DNA of 64,000 nucleotides, from assembly GCA_031551125.1 (NCBI GenBank), contig JAVBOB010000023.1:24657-88656 (forward strand), written 5' to 3'. How positions within the stretch are numbered: position 1 is the first letter of the stretch; every line of letters starts with the position of its first letter. The position numbers were made by a program, and so were the translations under genes. Under the pieces are notes generated by a model. That model searched no databases. It was not told the origin of the DNA and saw only the letters and a program-made list of their open reading frames with translations. This document shows positions 8,500 to 17,400 of this stretch, in pieces. The DNA is from JAIRNF01 sp031551125 (lineage in GTDB: Bacteria > Bacteroidota > Bacteroidia > Bacteroidales > UBA932).

Positions 8500-9288
8500 A
8501 TGAGCAGCGGACTATATTCAACAGACGCAAAAGATTTTGATAAGACTTTAGATCTGAAAAAGGTAAAACCATACGGTGATACTATGAACGATGGTAAAAC
8601 CCAGCTTAGCTTTACCTTGCCTGTTCCTGTTGGTGATGAAGCCATTGAAGCGGCCAAGCAGCTAATGCGAAAAATGGGTTTTGATAATCCTCAGGTGGTG
8701 TTTTATAAAGAGCTTACCGAAGGGTTTACCTTCTTCAGCTGTTACGGTAACTGTACGCATACGGTTGATTATACCACCATACACGTTCCTAAAGTTGAAT
8801 CAACTAAGTGGGACATGCACGAAACGGATGCCTTCGTTAAGGAAAATATTGGTCGTCCGATTGTGGTGGTGGGCGCAAGTACCGGGACAGATGCTCATAC
8901 CGTGGGTATTGACGCCATCATGAACATGAAGGGCTATGCCGGACACTACGGATTGGAGCGTTACGAAATGTTTGAAGCCTACAACTTGGGTAGCCAGGTT
9001 GCTAACGAAGATTTTATAGCAAAGGCTATAGAGCTAAAAGCTGATGCTTTGCTCGTTTCACAGACTGTAACGCAAAAGGATGTACACATTAAAAACCTTG
9101 TAGAGCTTGTAGAGCTACTGGAAGCAGAGGGCTTGCGCAGTAAAATAATTCTTGCTTGCGGTGGTCCGCGTATTACCCACGAGCTGGCAAAAGAGCTAGG
9201 CTACGATGCGGGTTTTGGTATGAATACCTATGCTGATGATGTGGCATCGTTTATAGCACAGGAAGTAAATCGTAGAAAAAACGGATAG
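8500..9288 (+). CDS. kamE: Lysine 5,6-aminomutase, beta subunit
   Basis: 262 aa. It carries both cofactor anchors: the cobalamin motif DAHTVG (DxHxxG) with H133, and K144 in NMKGYAGHYG as the PLP Schiff-base lysine. Both numbers agree with the clostridial beta subunit as I recall it, so the start at MSSGLYSTDAK is well supported. The C-terminal half is a B12-binding Rossmann fold (ADALLVSQTVTQKDVH, IILACGGPRITHELA). It is co-transcribed with kamD. All motifs are present, so the mutase should be active. Confidence 0.95.
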   Translation: MSSGLYSTDAKDFDKTLDLKKVKPYGDTMNDGKTQLSFTLPVPVGDEAIEAAKQLMRKMGFDNPQVVFYKELTEGFTFFSCYGNCTHTVDYTTIHVPKVESTKWDMHETDAFVKENIGRPIVVVGASTGTDAHTVGIDAIMNMKGYAGHYGLERYEMFEAYNLGSQVANEDFIAKAIELKADALLVSQTVTQKDVHIKNLVELVELLEAEGLRSKIILACGGPRITHELAKELGYDAGFGMNTYADDVASFIAQEVNRRKNG

Positions 9289-9299
9289 CTACTAGAAGA

Positions 9300-9450
9300 T
9301 AGAAGTCAGAAATCAGAAGCCGGAAGAAAGAAAAACTAAGAGTTAAGAATAAGGAATTAAGAATGAAAAGACGCGCGAATTTGTGATGAAGTGATATATT
9401 GGTAGTAATATCGCATTGCTTCGCACATCGCAATACTAATATCGCACATC
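9300..9450. repeat. Mixed word repeats between kamE and atoA
   Basis: Three word families lie side by side: GAAGTCAGAAATCAGAAGCC (as near 3830), GAGTTAAGAATAAGGAATTAAG, and the GATAT/ATATC family (TAATATCGCATTGC ... GCAATACTAATATCGC, 9404-9445), which is a hairpin. The last family recurs at 10153, 17441 and 21871. Confidence 0.6.
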
Positions 9451-9483
9451 TTTTTTATTCTGACTTCTTAAAAAAGAAAATCT

Positions 9484-10143
9484 ATGGATAAGAACCAAGT
9501 TAGAGAAGTAATAGCCAAGCGTGCAGCCCTTGAGCTGCAAGACGGCTACGTAGTGAACCTTGGCATAGGATTGCCTACGTTTATACCCAACTATATTCCA
9601 AAGGGAATAAATGTTACTTTACAATCTGAGAACGGTATGCTGGGTATGGGCCCATCACCTGAGGCGGGAAAGGAAGATAAGAACCTGACTAATGCAGGCG
9701 GCGGATATATTACAGCCTTACCCGGTGCTTGTAGCTTTGATAGCTCTATGTCATTCAGTATTATTCGTGGCGGACATGTGGATGTAACTATTCTCGGAGC
9801 CTTACAGGTGGATGAGAAGGGTAACTTGGCCAACTGGATTATTCCCGGAAAGAAAGTACCTGGAATGGGTGGTGCTATGGATTTGATTGTGGGGGCAAAA
9901 AAGGTAATACTGGCCATGGAGCATACCGCAGGCGAAAGCAAAAAAATTCTGAAGCAATGTACGCTTCCGCTTACTGCCGCCGGACAGGTAGATATGATTA
10001 TTACCGAGATGGGCGTAATGGAAATTACCGACAAGGGTATTGTACTGAAAGAAATTCACCCTGAATTTACCATCGAACAAGTACAGGCCGCCACTGAAGC
10101 CCAGCTGCTGATTCCGGAACCGCCAAAGCCAATAAGACAGTAA
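9484..10143 (+). CDS. atoA: CoA-transferase subunit B (acetoacetate/butyrate type)
   Basis: 219 aa. The B subunit of a family I CoA-transferase carries the catalytic glutamate, seen here as E49 in LQSENGMLGMGP. VNLGIGLPTFIPNYIP and TNAGGGYITALPGACSFDSSMSFSIIRGGHVD are typical of this subunit. In lysine fermentation it moves CoA between acetoacetyl-CoA, butyryl-CoA and acetate or acetoacetate. The A subunit (atoD), normally next to it, is not in the window; the following gene is birA. It is the last lysine-pathway gene here. Confidence 0.88.
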   Translation: MDKNQVREVIAKRAALELQDGYVVNLGIGLPTFIPNYIPKGINVTLQSENGMLGMGPSPEAGKEDKNLTNAGGGYITALPGACSFDSSMSFSIIRGGHVDVTILGALQVDEKGNLANWIIPGKKVPGMGGAMDLIVGAKKVILAMEHTAGESKKILKQCTLPLTAAGQVDMIITEMGVMEITDKGIVLKEIHPEFTIEQVQAATEAQLLIPEPPKPIRQ

Positions 10144-10152
10144 ATTTAGTAT

Positions 10153-10206
10153 TGAGATATGAGATATGCGATTTTAGAAAGCCCCATATCTCACATCGCA
10201 TATCGA
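10153..10206. repeat. GATATG-family hairpin between atoA and birA
   Basis: GAGATATGAGATATGCGAT on the left is answered by CATATCTCACATCGCATATCG on the right, with words shifted in register. An open frame runs through it into birA, but it is the repeat and not coding. Confidence 0.65.
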
Positions 10207-10212
10207 AAAAAT

Positions 10213-10977
10213 ATGTTTGTAGAAAAATCACTGGGACAGGTCATTGGTAGCAAGGTTCTGTGGTATGACGAGTTGGACTCCACCAACAACAAAGTAGCCG
10301 AGCTATTCGCCGAAAACTGTCCTGATGGAACGGTTGTTATGTCTGATTTTCAGACAAAGGGTAGGGGACAACAAAATAACGGATGGGAAAGTGAAAGAGG
10401 TAAGAACCTTACCTTTTCTATCGGCTTTTATCCGGCATTTATAAAAGTAGAGGAGCAATTTTTACTATCTAAGGCTGTTTCACTTGGTGTTACCGATTTT
10501 CTTATACAGCTGGGGCTTGATGCTCGTATTAAGTGGCCTAACGATATTTACATAGGAGATAAAAAGGTAACGGGAATACTAATTGAACACAGCGTTACCG
10601 GAGCTTTGATAGATAGCTCTATTGTAGGTATAGGGCTTAACCTGAACCAAACAACGTTTGTATCGAATGCTCCTAACCCGAGTTCGGTTGCGATTGAGCT
10701 AGGGCAAGAATTTGATCGAGAAAAAGCGCTTGTTGACTTAATGGTATGTTTGGAAAAGCGTTACTTGTCGCTAAAGTTGGCAGATAAGACAATGCTTGAG
10801 CATAGCTACTTTAATAGGCTGTATCGCCTAAACGGATTTTTCCCTTACGAAAGTAATGGTCAACGTTTCAATGCCCGCATTGTTGGCATTAAGAATACCG
10901 GAGAGCTTGTGCTGGAAGACGAGAAAAAGAAGCAGCGACAGTTTGCGTTTAAAGAAGTCAGCTTCATTCTGCCGTAA
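10213..10977 (+). CDS. birA: Biotin-[acetyl-CoA-carboxylase] ligase
   Basis: 254 aa from the ATG at 10213 (MFVEKSLGQVIGSKVLWYDELDSTN). The 18 codons before it are encoded by the hairpin repeat and are rejected. It activates biotin as biotinyl-AMP and attaches it to the biotin carrier protein. Visible motifs are DELDSTNNKV, the GRGQQNNGW loop that binds biotinyl-AMP, KWPNDIYIGDKKVTGILIE, and IGIGLN-like VGIGLNLNQ. There is no N-terminal helix-turn-helix, so it is the short enzyme-only form and not a repressor. It ends 22 nt before the convergent mqnE. Confidence 0.92.
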   Translation: MFVEKSLGQVIGSKVLWYDELDSTNNKVAELFAENCPDGTVVMSDFQTKGRGQQNNGWESERGKNLTFSIGFYPAFIKVEEQFLLSKAVSLGVTDFLIQLGLDARIKWPNDIYIGDKKVTGILIEHSVTGALIDSSIVGIGLNLNQTTFVSNAPNPSSVAIELGQEFDREKALVDLMVCLEKRYLSLKLADKTMLEHSYFNRLYRLNGFFPYESNGQRFNARIVGIKNTGELVLEDEKKKQRQFAFKEVSFILP

Positions 10978-10999
10978 ATAGTAGGATATACAGTTCTGT

Positions 11000-12115
11000 T
11001 TAATACTCCTGAATTACGTTGTACACCGAGTCGCGTTCAATAGGTATAAATCCGGCATTACGTATCATATCCACCATTTCGTTAGAAGTTAAGGCCGGGT
11101 TGGCTTCCTCGGCTCCTGCCATTGAATAAATTTTGGTGGTGTCGTCAATCGTTCCGTCTAAGTCGTCTGCCCCGAAAGAAAGCGCGATAGTGGCCAAATC
11201 CTTACCCAGCATAGGCCAGTACGATTTTATATGCGGAATATTATCAAGCATTACACGGCTAACGGCAAAATTCTTCAGTACCTCTACTATGCTTACCTCT
11301 CCAATTTGCTGCATGGAGTTATGGTACTTCTTATACTTCAACGGTATAAAGGCGTTGAAACCTCCCGTGCAGTCTTGCAGTTCGCGTAAACGGTTGAGGT
11401 GGTCTATGCGGTGAGCGTAGGTTTCAATATGCCCGTATAGTATGGTAGCGTTGGATGGTATTCCCAGCTTATGTGCTGTTTCATGTATGCCCAGCCATGT
11501 TGCCGATTGCGATTTTTGATGGCATATTTCAGCCCGTATTTTCTCGTCGAATATTTCTGCACCGCCACCCGGTATAGAGTCCAGCCCGGCTTCCTTCAGT
11601 CGTTTTAGTCCCTCCGGCCACTCAAGTCCGGACTGGGTTATCATATAGTCCAGCTCAACGGCGGTGAAGGCTTTTACATGTGCTTCGGGTAGCACCTTCT
11701 TTACTTCACGTATAAGCGTGCAGTAAAAATCTAGGTTATGGTCGGGGTGTACGCCACCTACAATATGAACCTCAGTGATGCCTTTTCCAACATACTTTCT
11801 ACAAATATTCAGCATATCATCAATGCTGTAATCCCAAGCACCATCTTCATTCTTTCTGCGGCGATACGAGCAAAACTTACAGCTGTGAATGCAAATATTG
11901 GTAGGTTCTATATGAAAGTTACGGTTAAAGTAAACCTTGCGCCCGTTTACCTGCTTACGCTTCATAGTCGCTAACAATCCAAGCACCGGGAGGTTATTGC
12001 TCTCGTATAACGCAAGCCCCTCTTCAGCGCTAATTCGTATATTAGAATTGATTTTTTTCGCTACTGTTTTAAATAGCTCATCAGTTGTCAGCTGCTCAAA
12101 TATGTTGGTTTCCAT
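11000..12115 (-). CDS. mqnE: Aminofutalosine synthase (futalosine menaquinone pathway)
   Basis: 371 aa, radical SAM. The cluster motif is CIHSCKFCSY (CxxxCxxC). GITEVHIVGGVHPD, LDSIPGGGAEIF, SNATILYGHIETYAHRIDHL, PHIKSYWPMLG and FGADDLDGTI follow. The ETYxxRVDHL-like block and the GADDLDGT region fit MqnE better than its relative MqnC. The enzyme joins SAM to the chorismate-derived enolpyruvyl benzoate to form aminofutalosine. This implies menaquinone is made by the futalosine route in this organism. metF lies upstream on the same strand, 77 nt away. Confidence 0.88.
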   Translation of the reverse strand: METNIFEQLTTDELFKTVAKKINSNIRISAEEGLALYESNNLPVLGLLATMKRKQVNGRKVYFNRNFHIEPTNICIHSCKFCSYRRRKNEDGAWDYSIDDMLNICRKYVGKGITEVHIVGGVHPDHNLDFYCTLIREVKKVLPEAHVKAFTAVELDYMITQSGLEWPEGLKRLKEAGLDSIPGGGAEIFDEKIRAEICHQKSQSATWLGIHETAHKLGIPSNATILYGHIETYAHRIDHLNRLRELQDCTGGFNAFIPLKYKKYHNSMQQIGEVSIVEVLKNFAVSRVMLDNIPHIKSYWPMLGKDLATIALSFGADDLDGTIDDTTKIYSMAGAEEANPALTSNEMVDMIRNAGFIPIERDSVYNVIQEY

Positions 12116-12151
12116 TGTAGCTTGTTTAATGTGGCTTGTAAGTAAATATGC

Positions 12152-12184
12152 CCGTTATTGCGAACGCTCCACTCACAATGACGG
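12152..12184. repeat. Relic of the REP-like element
   Basis: CCGTTATTGCGAACGCTCC followed by ACTCACAATGACGG keeps the ends of the CGTCATTGCGAG/CTCGCAATGACG family with several changes and a very short centre. It lies between metF and mqnE. Confidence 0.5.
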
Positions 12185-12192
12185 AGTTCATA

Positions 12193-13146
12193 TTAAAACA
12201 CTTCTTTGCAAATAGCAATAACATTGTCCGGTTTTCCCATAGTATAAAAATGGAGTACGGGGACATTCATTTTTTTTAACTCCCTACATTGGCTTACAGC
12301 CCACTCAATACCTACTTGTTTTACTTCGGCATCGGTAGTGCATTGGCTTACAGCCTTGCGCAGCTCTTCGGGAATGGAAATATCAAACGTTTTGGGGAGT
12401 AGCTCCAGCTGACGTTTTACCGATATTGGTTTTATGCCCGGAATAATGGGAGCGCTTATACCTATTGCACGGCAACGCTCTACAAAACGAATGAATGCGT
12501 TGTTGTCAAAAAACATTTGGGTAACAATGTAGTCGGCTCCGGCATCAACCTTTTGCTTTAGGTAAGCAAGGTCGCTTTCCATATCGGTTGCTTCGCTGTG
12601 CTTTTCAGGGTAGCCCGCCACCCCTGCCGAAAAATCGGTAGGTACAGCGTTAGTAATTTCGGGGTGAAGGTATTCTCCCTGATTCATGCGTTTCATTTGT
12701 TTCAACAAATCAACCGCATGTGAGTGCCCCCCATCTTCGGCAGTAAATACCTCATCACCCTTTCGCTTATCGCCACGTAGAGCGAGTATATTTTGTATGG
12801 AAAGAAAGTTTAGATCTATTAGTGCATCTTCTGTTTCTTCTTTGGTAAAACCTCCGCAAATAAGGTGGGGTACGGCCTCTATACCATACTTATACTTTAT
12901 GGCTGCGGCAATACTAACCGTTCCGGGGCGTTTTTTGGTAATATGCTTTTCCGTTTCTCCTTTCCCATTTTTGCTAACCACCACGTCGGCACGATGGTAG
13001 GTAATATTTACGTAGGCAGGTTTAAACTCAAGGAGCGGTTTTATGGTTGCTTCAATCTCGTCAAAATGACTTCCTTTTACAGGCGGCAGTAGTTCAAACG
13101 TAAAGAGCGTTTTACTGGATTGCCGGATAATTTGGGGAACTTTCAT
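12193..13146 (-). CDS. metF: 5,10-methylenetetrahydrofolate reductase
   Basis: 317 aa. This FAD enzyme reduces methylene-THF to methyl-THF for methionine synthesis. FTFELLPPVKG near the N-terminus holds the active-site glutamate. Also seen are PAYVNITYHRAD, VPHLICGGFT, ILALRGD and GADYIVTQMFFDN, then FIRFVERCRAIGI with PIIPGIKPI. The length fits the family. A CAAAGTTA on the + strand at 13168-13175 reads TAACTTTG on the gene's strand, a -7-like box 22 nt upstream of the start; no clear -33 TTG was found. Confidence 0.95.
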   Translation of the reverse strand: MKVPQIIRQSSKTLFTFELLPPVKGSHFDEIEATIKPLLEFKPAYVNITYHRADVVVSKNGKGETEKHITKKRPGTVSIAAAIKYKYGIEAVPHLICGGFTKEETEDALIDLNFLSIQNILALRGDKRKGDEVFTAEDGGHSHAVDLLKQMKRMNQGEYLHPEITNAVPTDFSAGVAGYPEKHSEATDMESDLAYLKQKVDAGADYIVTQMFFDNNAFIRFVERCRAIGISAPIIPGIKPISVKRQLELLPKTFDISIPEELRKAVSQCTTDAEVKQVGIEWAVSQCRELKKMNVPVLHFYTMGKPDNVIAICKEVF

Positions 13147-13412
13147 TGCTTAGTTTGCATTACGTGGCAAAGTTAGCGGTTTTTATTTCATTCGAGTGAA
13201 GTTATGTAGCTAGTAAGCTTCTTGGAGTTAAAATCAGCTCTGTATTATGCGTAAAAAACCTTCGAATCCAGCTAAAAATAGCAAAGGTTTGCTTCTGTGT
13301 TTCAAATAATTATCTGTATGTATAAATTATTAGAAAGGTGAAACTTTTCACCAGCGAACATGTTCCTAATGCTCACCAATTGAAATAATGGTTGGTGGTA
13401 AAAAAATAAGTT

Positions 13413-14333
13413 ATGAAAAGGTTGGCTTATATTTCAAGATTATTGGTAGCAAGCTTAACGGTTCTCCTTTTCGGAATGCTCACATCATGTAATGATGATG
13501 ATAGTAGCACCCCTCCCGTTGGCGGAGGTAATATTTGGACATACATTCCGTTAAGCACACACTATCAAGTTCCTCAGGTACCCGGTCGTCAAGAGTCGGG
13601 TTTACTTAAAATGAGAGTTTCCGGTGATACGTTGTATTATGAAATTTTCGTAAACGGACTATCCGGAGACGACGAATTAACTATGGCACACTTCCATACA
13701 GGTGATGTGCTAACTAATGGCCCTATTGTTTTTGATTTTGAACCGGCATTTAGCGGTGGTACAGCAGTAGGTTTTATTCCTATCCGACATTCGTTGGCTG
13801 ATAGCCTAAAGAACGGAAGCGAGATTTACTTTAATGTACACTCTACACAAGCTGCAACCGGTTTGGTTAGAGGACAAGTTAATACAAGTATTGCGTTGGC
13901 CGCCGATGTTGTGTTGACAGGAGAAGAACAAGTTCCGGCTGTAACAACTACTGCAACAGGTACAGCAATACTAAGGGTGACATCTGATGGCAGGCTTTTC
14001 TCAAATGTAACGGTAAATAATTTGGAAGGGAGTGATGCGCTAAGCATGGCACACATACATTTGGGAGATATGGGTGATAACGGCGATATTATTGTGATGC
14101 TTTGTGAAACGGCTGCTGATTTTGGTGTTGTCAAATCGCAGTTTATTGACAATGAAACCCTCATTACGCTATTATCAAACCCTATTTACGTTAATGTTCA
14201 CTCTACAACATATCCTGATGGTGTTATACGAGGACAGGTGATAGCATTGATAGACCCAAACTTTGTACCTAATCCAGATCCCGGAACAGAAGAACCGGGA
14301 ACAGACCCCGCTCCCGGTGACCCCGGTTACTAA
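13413..14333 (+). CDS. Lipoprotein with two CHRD domains
   Basis: 306 aa. A signal peptide with lipobox GMLTSC predicts lipidation at C26. Two repeats of a CHRD domain follow, at about residues 45-150 and 165-285; each ends in a copy of NVHSTxxxxGxxRGQV (INVHSTQAATGLVRGQV-like and VNVHSTTYPDGVIRGQV). The C-terminus is a short Pro/Asp/Gly linker. CHRD domains are known from chordin and from many bacterial secreted proteins of unclear role. It stands alone, with its own terminator after the stop. Confidence 0.85.
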   Translation: MKRLAYISRLLVASLTVLLFGMLTSCNDDDSSTPPVGGGNIWTYIPLSTHYQVPQVPGRQESGLLKMRVSGDTLYYEIFVNGLSGDDELTMAHFHTGDVLTNGPIVFDFEPAFSGGTAVGFIPIRHSLADSLKNGSEIYFNVHSTQAATGLVRGQVNTSIALAADVVLTGEEQVPAVTTTATGTAILRVTSDGRLFSNVTVNNLEGSDALSMAHIHLGDMGDNGDIIVMLCETAADFGVVKSQFIDNETLITLLSNPIYVNVHSTTYPDGVIRGQVIALIDPNFVPNPDPGTEEPGTDPAPGDPGY

Positions 14334-14391
14334 TAATAATGTAATTACTGTAAATGCTAATGCGGAGTATTAATGCTGGTAAATAAATAGT

Positions 14392-14429
14392 TCAGGTCTT
14401 TCGATTAATTCGGGAGACCTGATTTTTTA
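14392..14429 (+). terminator. Intrinsic terminator after the CHRD gene
   Basis: TCAGGTCT (14392-14399) pairs with AGACCTGA (14415-14422), followed by TTTTTTAT. It lies 58 nt after the CHRD stop. Confidence 0.8.
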
Positions 14430-14450
14430 TGCCAATCGCTACCGTTTTCG

Positions 14451-14458
14451 TACCTTTG
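14451..14458 (+). promoter_or_regulatory. Bacteroidota -7 box of thiL
   Basis: TACCTTTG matches TAnnTTTG and lies 38 nt before the thiL ATG, after the terminator of the previous gene. No TTG at the right distance was found, so this is a -7-only call. Confidence 0.55.
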
Positions 14459-14496
14459 TTTACCAATTCGATATGTCCCTTTTAAATTAAGCCCTG

Positions 14497-15528
14497 ATGA
14501 GTAGTTCAAAACGAACACCTGTAGCCGAGCTGGGAGAGTTTGGCTTAATAGACCATCTTACAAAAGATGTAAAGGTTCAGAATACGTCAACTTGTAAAGG
14601 TGTTGGCGATGACGCTGCTGTGCTTGAGTATGGTAGCAAGCAAACAGTGGTTACCACAGACCTTTTGTTAGAGGGTATTCACTTTGACCTTACCTACACG
14701 CCGCTTAAACATTTAGGATATAAAGCTGCGGTAGTGAACTTTTCCGATGTTTATGCGATGAACGCTTTTCCTAAACAGCTATTGGTTTCTATCGGACTAT
14801 CAAAGCGGTTTTGTGTAGAAGATTTGGATGAGCTGTACGAAGGAATAAAGCTGGCCTGCGAACGATATGGTGTTGACCTTGTGGGTGGCGACACATCAGC
14901 ATCGATGACCGGACTGATGTTAAGCTTGACGGCCATTGGGGAAGCAGAAAAAGATGCTGTTTGCTACCGAAGCGGGGCTAAGCCAAAAGAGCTAATTTGC
15001 CTTACAGGCAGCTTAGGCGCTGCATACATGGGCTTACAGCTACTGGAGAGGGAAAAAAAGGTATTTGAGGGAAATGATAGGGTACAGCCCCAGCTGGAAG
15101 GTTATGACTACCTGCTGCAACGCCAGCTAAAACCGGAGGCGCGTAAAGATACGATTGAGCTGCTGAAGGAAAATGGTATTGTTCCCACTTCAATGATTGA
15201 TATTTCCGATGGCTTATCTTCTGAGGTATTGCATATCTGCAAGCAGTCAAAGGTAGGCGCGCGTATATACCTCAATAAAATTCCTATTGCTGCCGAAACA
15301 TTTAAGCTGGCAGAGGAAATGGGAATAGATGCGGTAACAGCCGCGCTTAATGGTGGGGAGGATTATGAGCTGTTATTTACGCTTCCTCTTGAGCTGCATG
15401 ACCGCATAAAGGAGCTGGGAGGAATTGATGTGATAGGACATACGGAGGATGAAAGCAAGGGTGCCTGCCTTATTACCCCCGATGGCGAAGAAATTTTACT
15501 TAGAGCGCAAGGCTGGGCAATGCAATAA
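14497..15528 (+). CDS. thiL: Thiamine-monophosphate kinase
   Basis: 343 aa. It phosphorylates thiamine monophosphate to the active diphosphate with ATP. The N-terminal ELGEFGLIDHLTKD, GVGDDAAVLEYG, TTDLLLEGIHFDL, KAAVVNFSDVYAM and VDLVGGDTSAS are hallmark Mg/ATP-binding stretches of the PurM-like fold. MIDISDGLSSEVLHI and LNGGEDYELLFTL complete the active site. Length and all motifs are normal. It is transcribed alone, from a -7 box 38 nt upstream. Confidence 0.94.
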   Translation: MSSSKRTPVAELGEFGLIDHLTKDVKVQNTSTCKGVGDDAAVLEYGSKQTVVTTDLLLEGIHFDLTYTPLKHLGYKAAVVNFSDVYAMNAFPKQLLVSIGLSKRFCVEDLDELYEGIKLACERYGVDLVGGDTSASMTGLMLSLTAIGEAEKDAVCYRSGAKPKELICLTGSLGAAYMGLQLLEREKKVFEGNDRVQPQLEGYDYLLQRQLKPEARKDTIELLKENGIVPTSMIDISDGLSSEVLHICKQSKVGARIYLNKIPIAAETFKLAEEMGIDAVTAALNGGEDYELLFTLPLELHDRIKELGGIDVIGHTEDESKGACLITPDGEEILLRAQGWAMQ

Positions 15529-15673
15529 AGATGTAAAGCAGGGTAATTGTTTGAGTGTTTGCTCTGTTAGGAGCCTTTATAAGAGTAACGACAAACAAAT
15601 GGAGTTCAATATTTTTGAACGAACTTGATATACTGTCATTGTGGAGAAATGGAGATTGAAAGGAGAAGGATAG

Positions 15674-16840
15674 ATGGACAACAAATTGTGGACAACAGAT
15701 TTTATTTTAGCATGTTTGGCAAACTTTTTAATGTCGTTTGCATTTTACTTACTTATACCTATTCTGCCGCTATACTTAACTTCTACCTTGAAGTTAGCCG
15801 AATCTAGCATGGGTGTTGTGCTTGCTTCCTATACCTTGTCATCGCTTGTTTCCCGGTTATTTTCCGGCTATTTGGTTGACCGTTTTTCTCGAAAAAAGCT
15901 ACTGCTTTTAGGCCTGCTGCTTTTTACCGCTTCGTTTTTCGGGTATATTATTGTAGTTAGCATTGCTGCATTTATTCTACTTCGTATTATTCATGGTATT
16001 ACATGGGGTATTACCTCCGTATCGGCAAGTACGGTTGCTATTGATATTATTCCGTCAGAGAAACGTGGAAAAGGTATCGGGTTTTACGGCCTGAACGTTA
16101 ACTTGGCAATGGCGCTTGCTCCTTGGGTGGCAATGGCTATTTACAACGGGCATGGTTATACGGCGCTTATTGTTTGCTGTTTGCTGGTAGGCTGTTTAGC
16201 ACTTGTTGTTTCATACTTGATAAAGATTAAGTCACGACCTACTAAAATTGATAAAAGCCCTGTTTCTCTTGATCGTTTTATTCTCCTTCCGGCGCTGCCA
16301 ATCAGCTTTAACCTTGTGCTTTGTGCGGTAGCCTACGGTATGATAGTTTCATACGGGGTATTGTATGGAGAAGAGGCCGGAGTTAAGAATGCCGGCTCGC
16401 TCTTTTTATTCATGGGCTTGGGGATAGGCGCATCACGCGTAATATCAGGTCGCTACGTTGATAGAGGTTATATTCATCATGCGGGTATGCTTTCATTATC
16501 TTTGCTTACCGTTGCTTTGATTATATTCTCACGGTTTCATAATGAGGCCATATTTTACAGCGTAGCTTTTCTGTGTGGCGTAAGCTTCGGGACTATGATG
16601 CCGGTGTTTCAAACCCTGTTTGTAAATATGGCGCACCACAACCAGCGAGGAACAGCCAATTCTACTTACCTTACATCGTTTGACTTGGGTATTGGAGGAG
16701 GGATGTTGCTGGGCGGGTTTGTTGCTCAGCACGCAAATCTTTCCACTGCATTTTTAATCAGTGCGGGGCTTGCTCTTATTGCTATACCCTACTACTACTA
16801 TATATCTATGCCGTTGTATGAGAGAAAAAGGATGGAATAA
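15674..16840 (+). CDS. Major facilitator superfamily transporter
   Basis: 388 aa, hydrophobic, with about 12 predicted membrane segments. The loop between helices 2 and 3 holds SGYLVDRFSRKKLLLLG, an MFS motif A (GxLxDRxGRK). The N-terminal half resembles drug:H+ antiporters of the DHA1/arabinose-efflux group (YLLIPILPLYL, SEKRGKGIGFYGL). The substrate cannot be read from sequence. It converges on the methyltransferase gene, with only 19 nt between stops. Confidence 0.85.
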   Translation: MDNKLWTTDFILACLANFLMSFAFYLLIPILPLYLTSTLKLAESSMGVVLASYTLSSLVSRLFSGYLVDRFSRKKLLLLGLLLFTASFFGYIIVVSIAAFILLRIIHGITWGITSVSASTVAIDIIPSEKRGKGIGFYGLNVNLAMALAPWVAMAIYNGHGYTALIVCCLLVGCLALVVSYLIKIKSRPTKIDKSPVSLDRFILLPALPISFNLVLCAVAYGMIVSYGVLYGEEAGVKNAGSLFLFMGLGIGASRVISGRYVDRGYIHHAGMLSLSLLTVALIIFSRFHNEAIFYSVAFLCGVSFGTMMPVFQTLFVNMAHHNQRGTANSTYLTSFDLGIGGGMLLGGFVAQHANLSTAFLISAGLALIAIPYYYYISMPLYERKRME

Positions 16841-16859
16841 GCTTGATTGAATGTTTTGA

Positions 16860-17387
16860 CTACAGTCTGCAGTAAAAATCCCAAAGCACCACACCTATAC
16901 TAACCGATACGTTGAGGGAATGCTTGGTTCCTTCCTGGGGAATTTCAATATAGCCATCGCATAAGTCTACGGCTTCCTGAGTAATACCTTTTACCTCATT
17001 GCCAAATACCAGCGCGTATTTTTTGCCTTTTTCGGAAGTAAATTTGTTTAGCATAACACCTCCCTCTACCTGTTCAATCCCTAGTACGGTGTAGCCTTTT
17101 TCTTTTAGCTGTGTTATGGCATCGGTGGTGTGCCGGAAGTGCTGCCAGCTTACCGTATCTTCGGCTCCCAGCGCCGATTTATGAATTTCTGCACTTGGAG
17201 GTGTGGCACAAATGCCGCACAGGTATATCTTTTCAATACAGAACGCGTCGGCGGTACGAAAGGCAGCGCCAATATTATGCTGACTTCTAACGTTATCAAG
17301 TACCAGTACAATCGGTCGTTTTTCTGTTTGTTTAAACTCATCAACGGTTAGCCGTTGCAGCTCGCTGTTTTCAATTTTTTTGGCCAT
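16860..17387 (-). CDS. TrmH/SpoU-family RNA methyltransferase
   Basis: 175 aa. A small SPOUT enzyme predicted to 2'-O-methylate RNA with SAM. The three SPOUT motifs are present: LDNVRSQHNIGAAFRTADA, ALVFGNEVKGI, and IPQEGTKHSLNVSVSIGVVLW, which forms the trefoil knot. There is no extra substrate-binding domain, so the target (tRNA or rRNA) is not predictable. The stop converges with the MFS gene. Confidence 0.9.
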   Translation of the reverse strand: MAKKIENSELQRLTVDEFKQTEKRPIVLVLDNVRSQHNIGAAFRTADAFCIEKIYLCGICATPPSAEIHKSALGAEDTVSWQHFRHTTDAITQLKEKGYTVLGIEQVEGGVMLNKFTSEKGKKYALVFGNEVKGITQEAVDLCDGYIEIPQEGTKHSLNVSVSIGVVLWDFYCRL

Positions 17388-17400
17388 TTTCTTGGTGTTA

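Noticed and set aside
10159..10212. Upstream ATG for birA
   Set aside because: The 18 extra codons are the GATATG-family repeat; the BirA fold begins at 10213.
11000..12115. MqnC (cyclic dehypoxanthine futalosine synthase) instead of MqnE
   Set aside because: The GHIETYAHRIDHL and FGADDLDGT blocks fit MqnE better.
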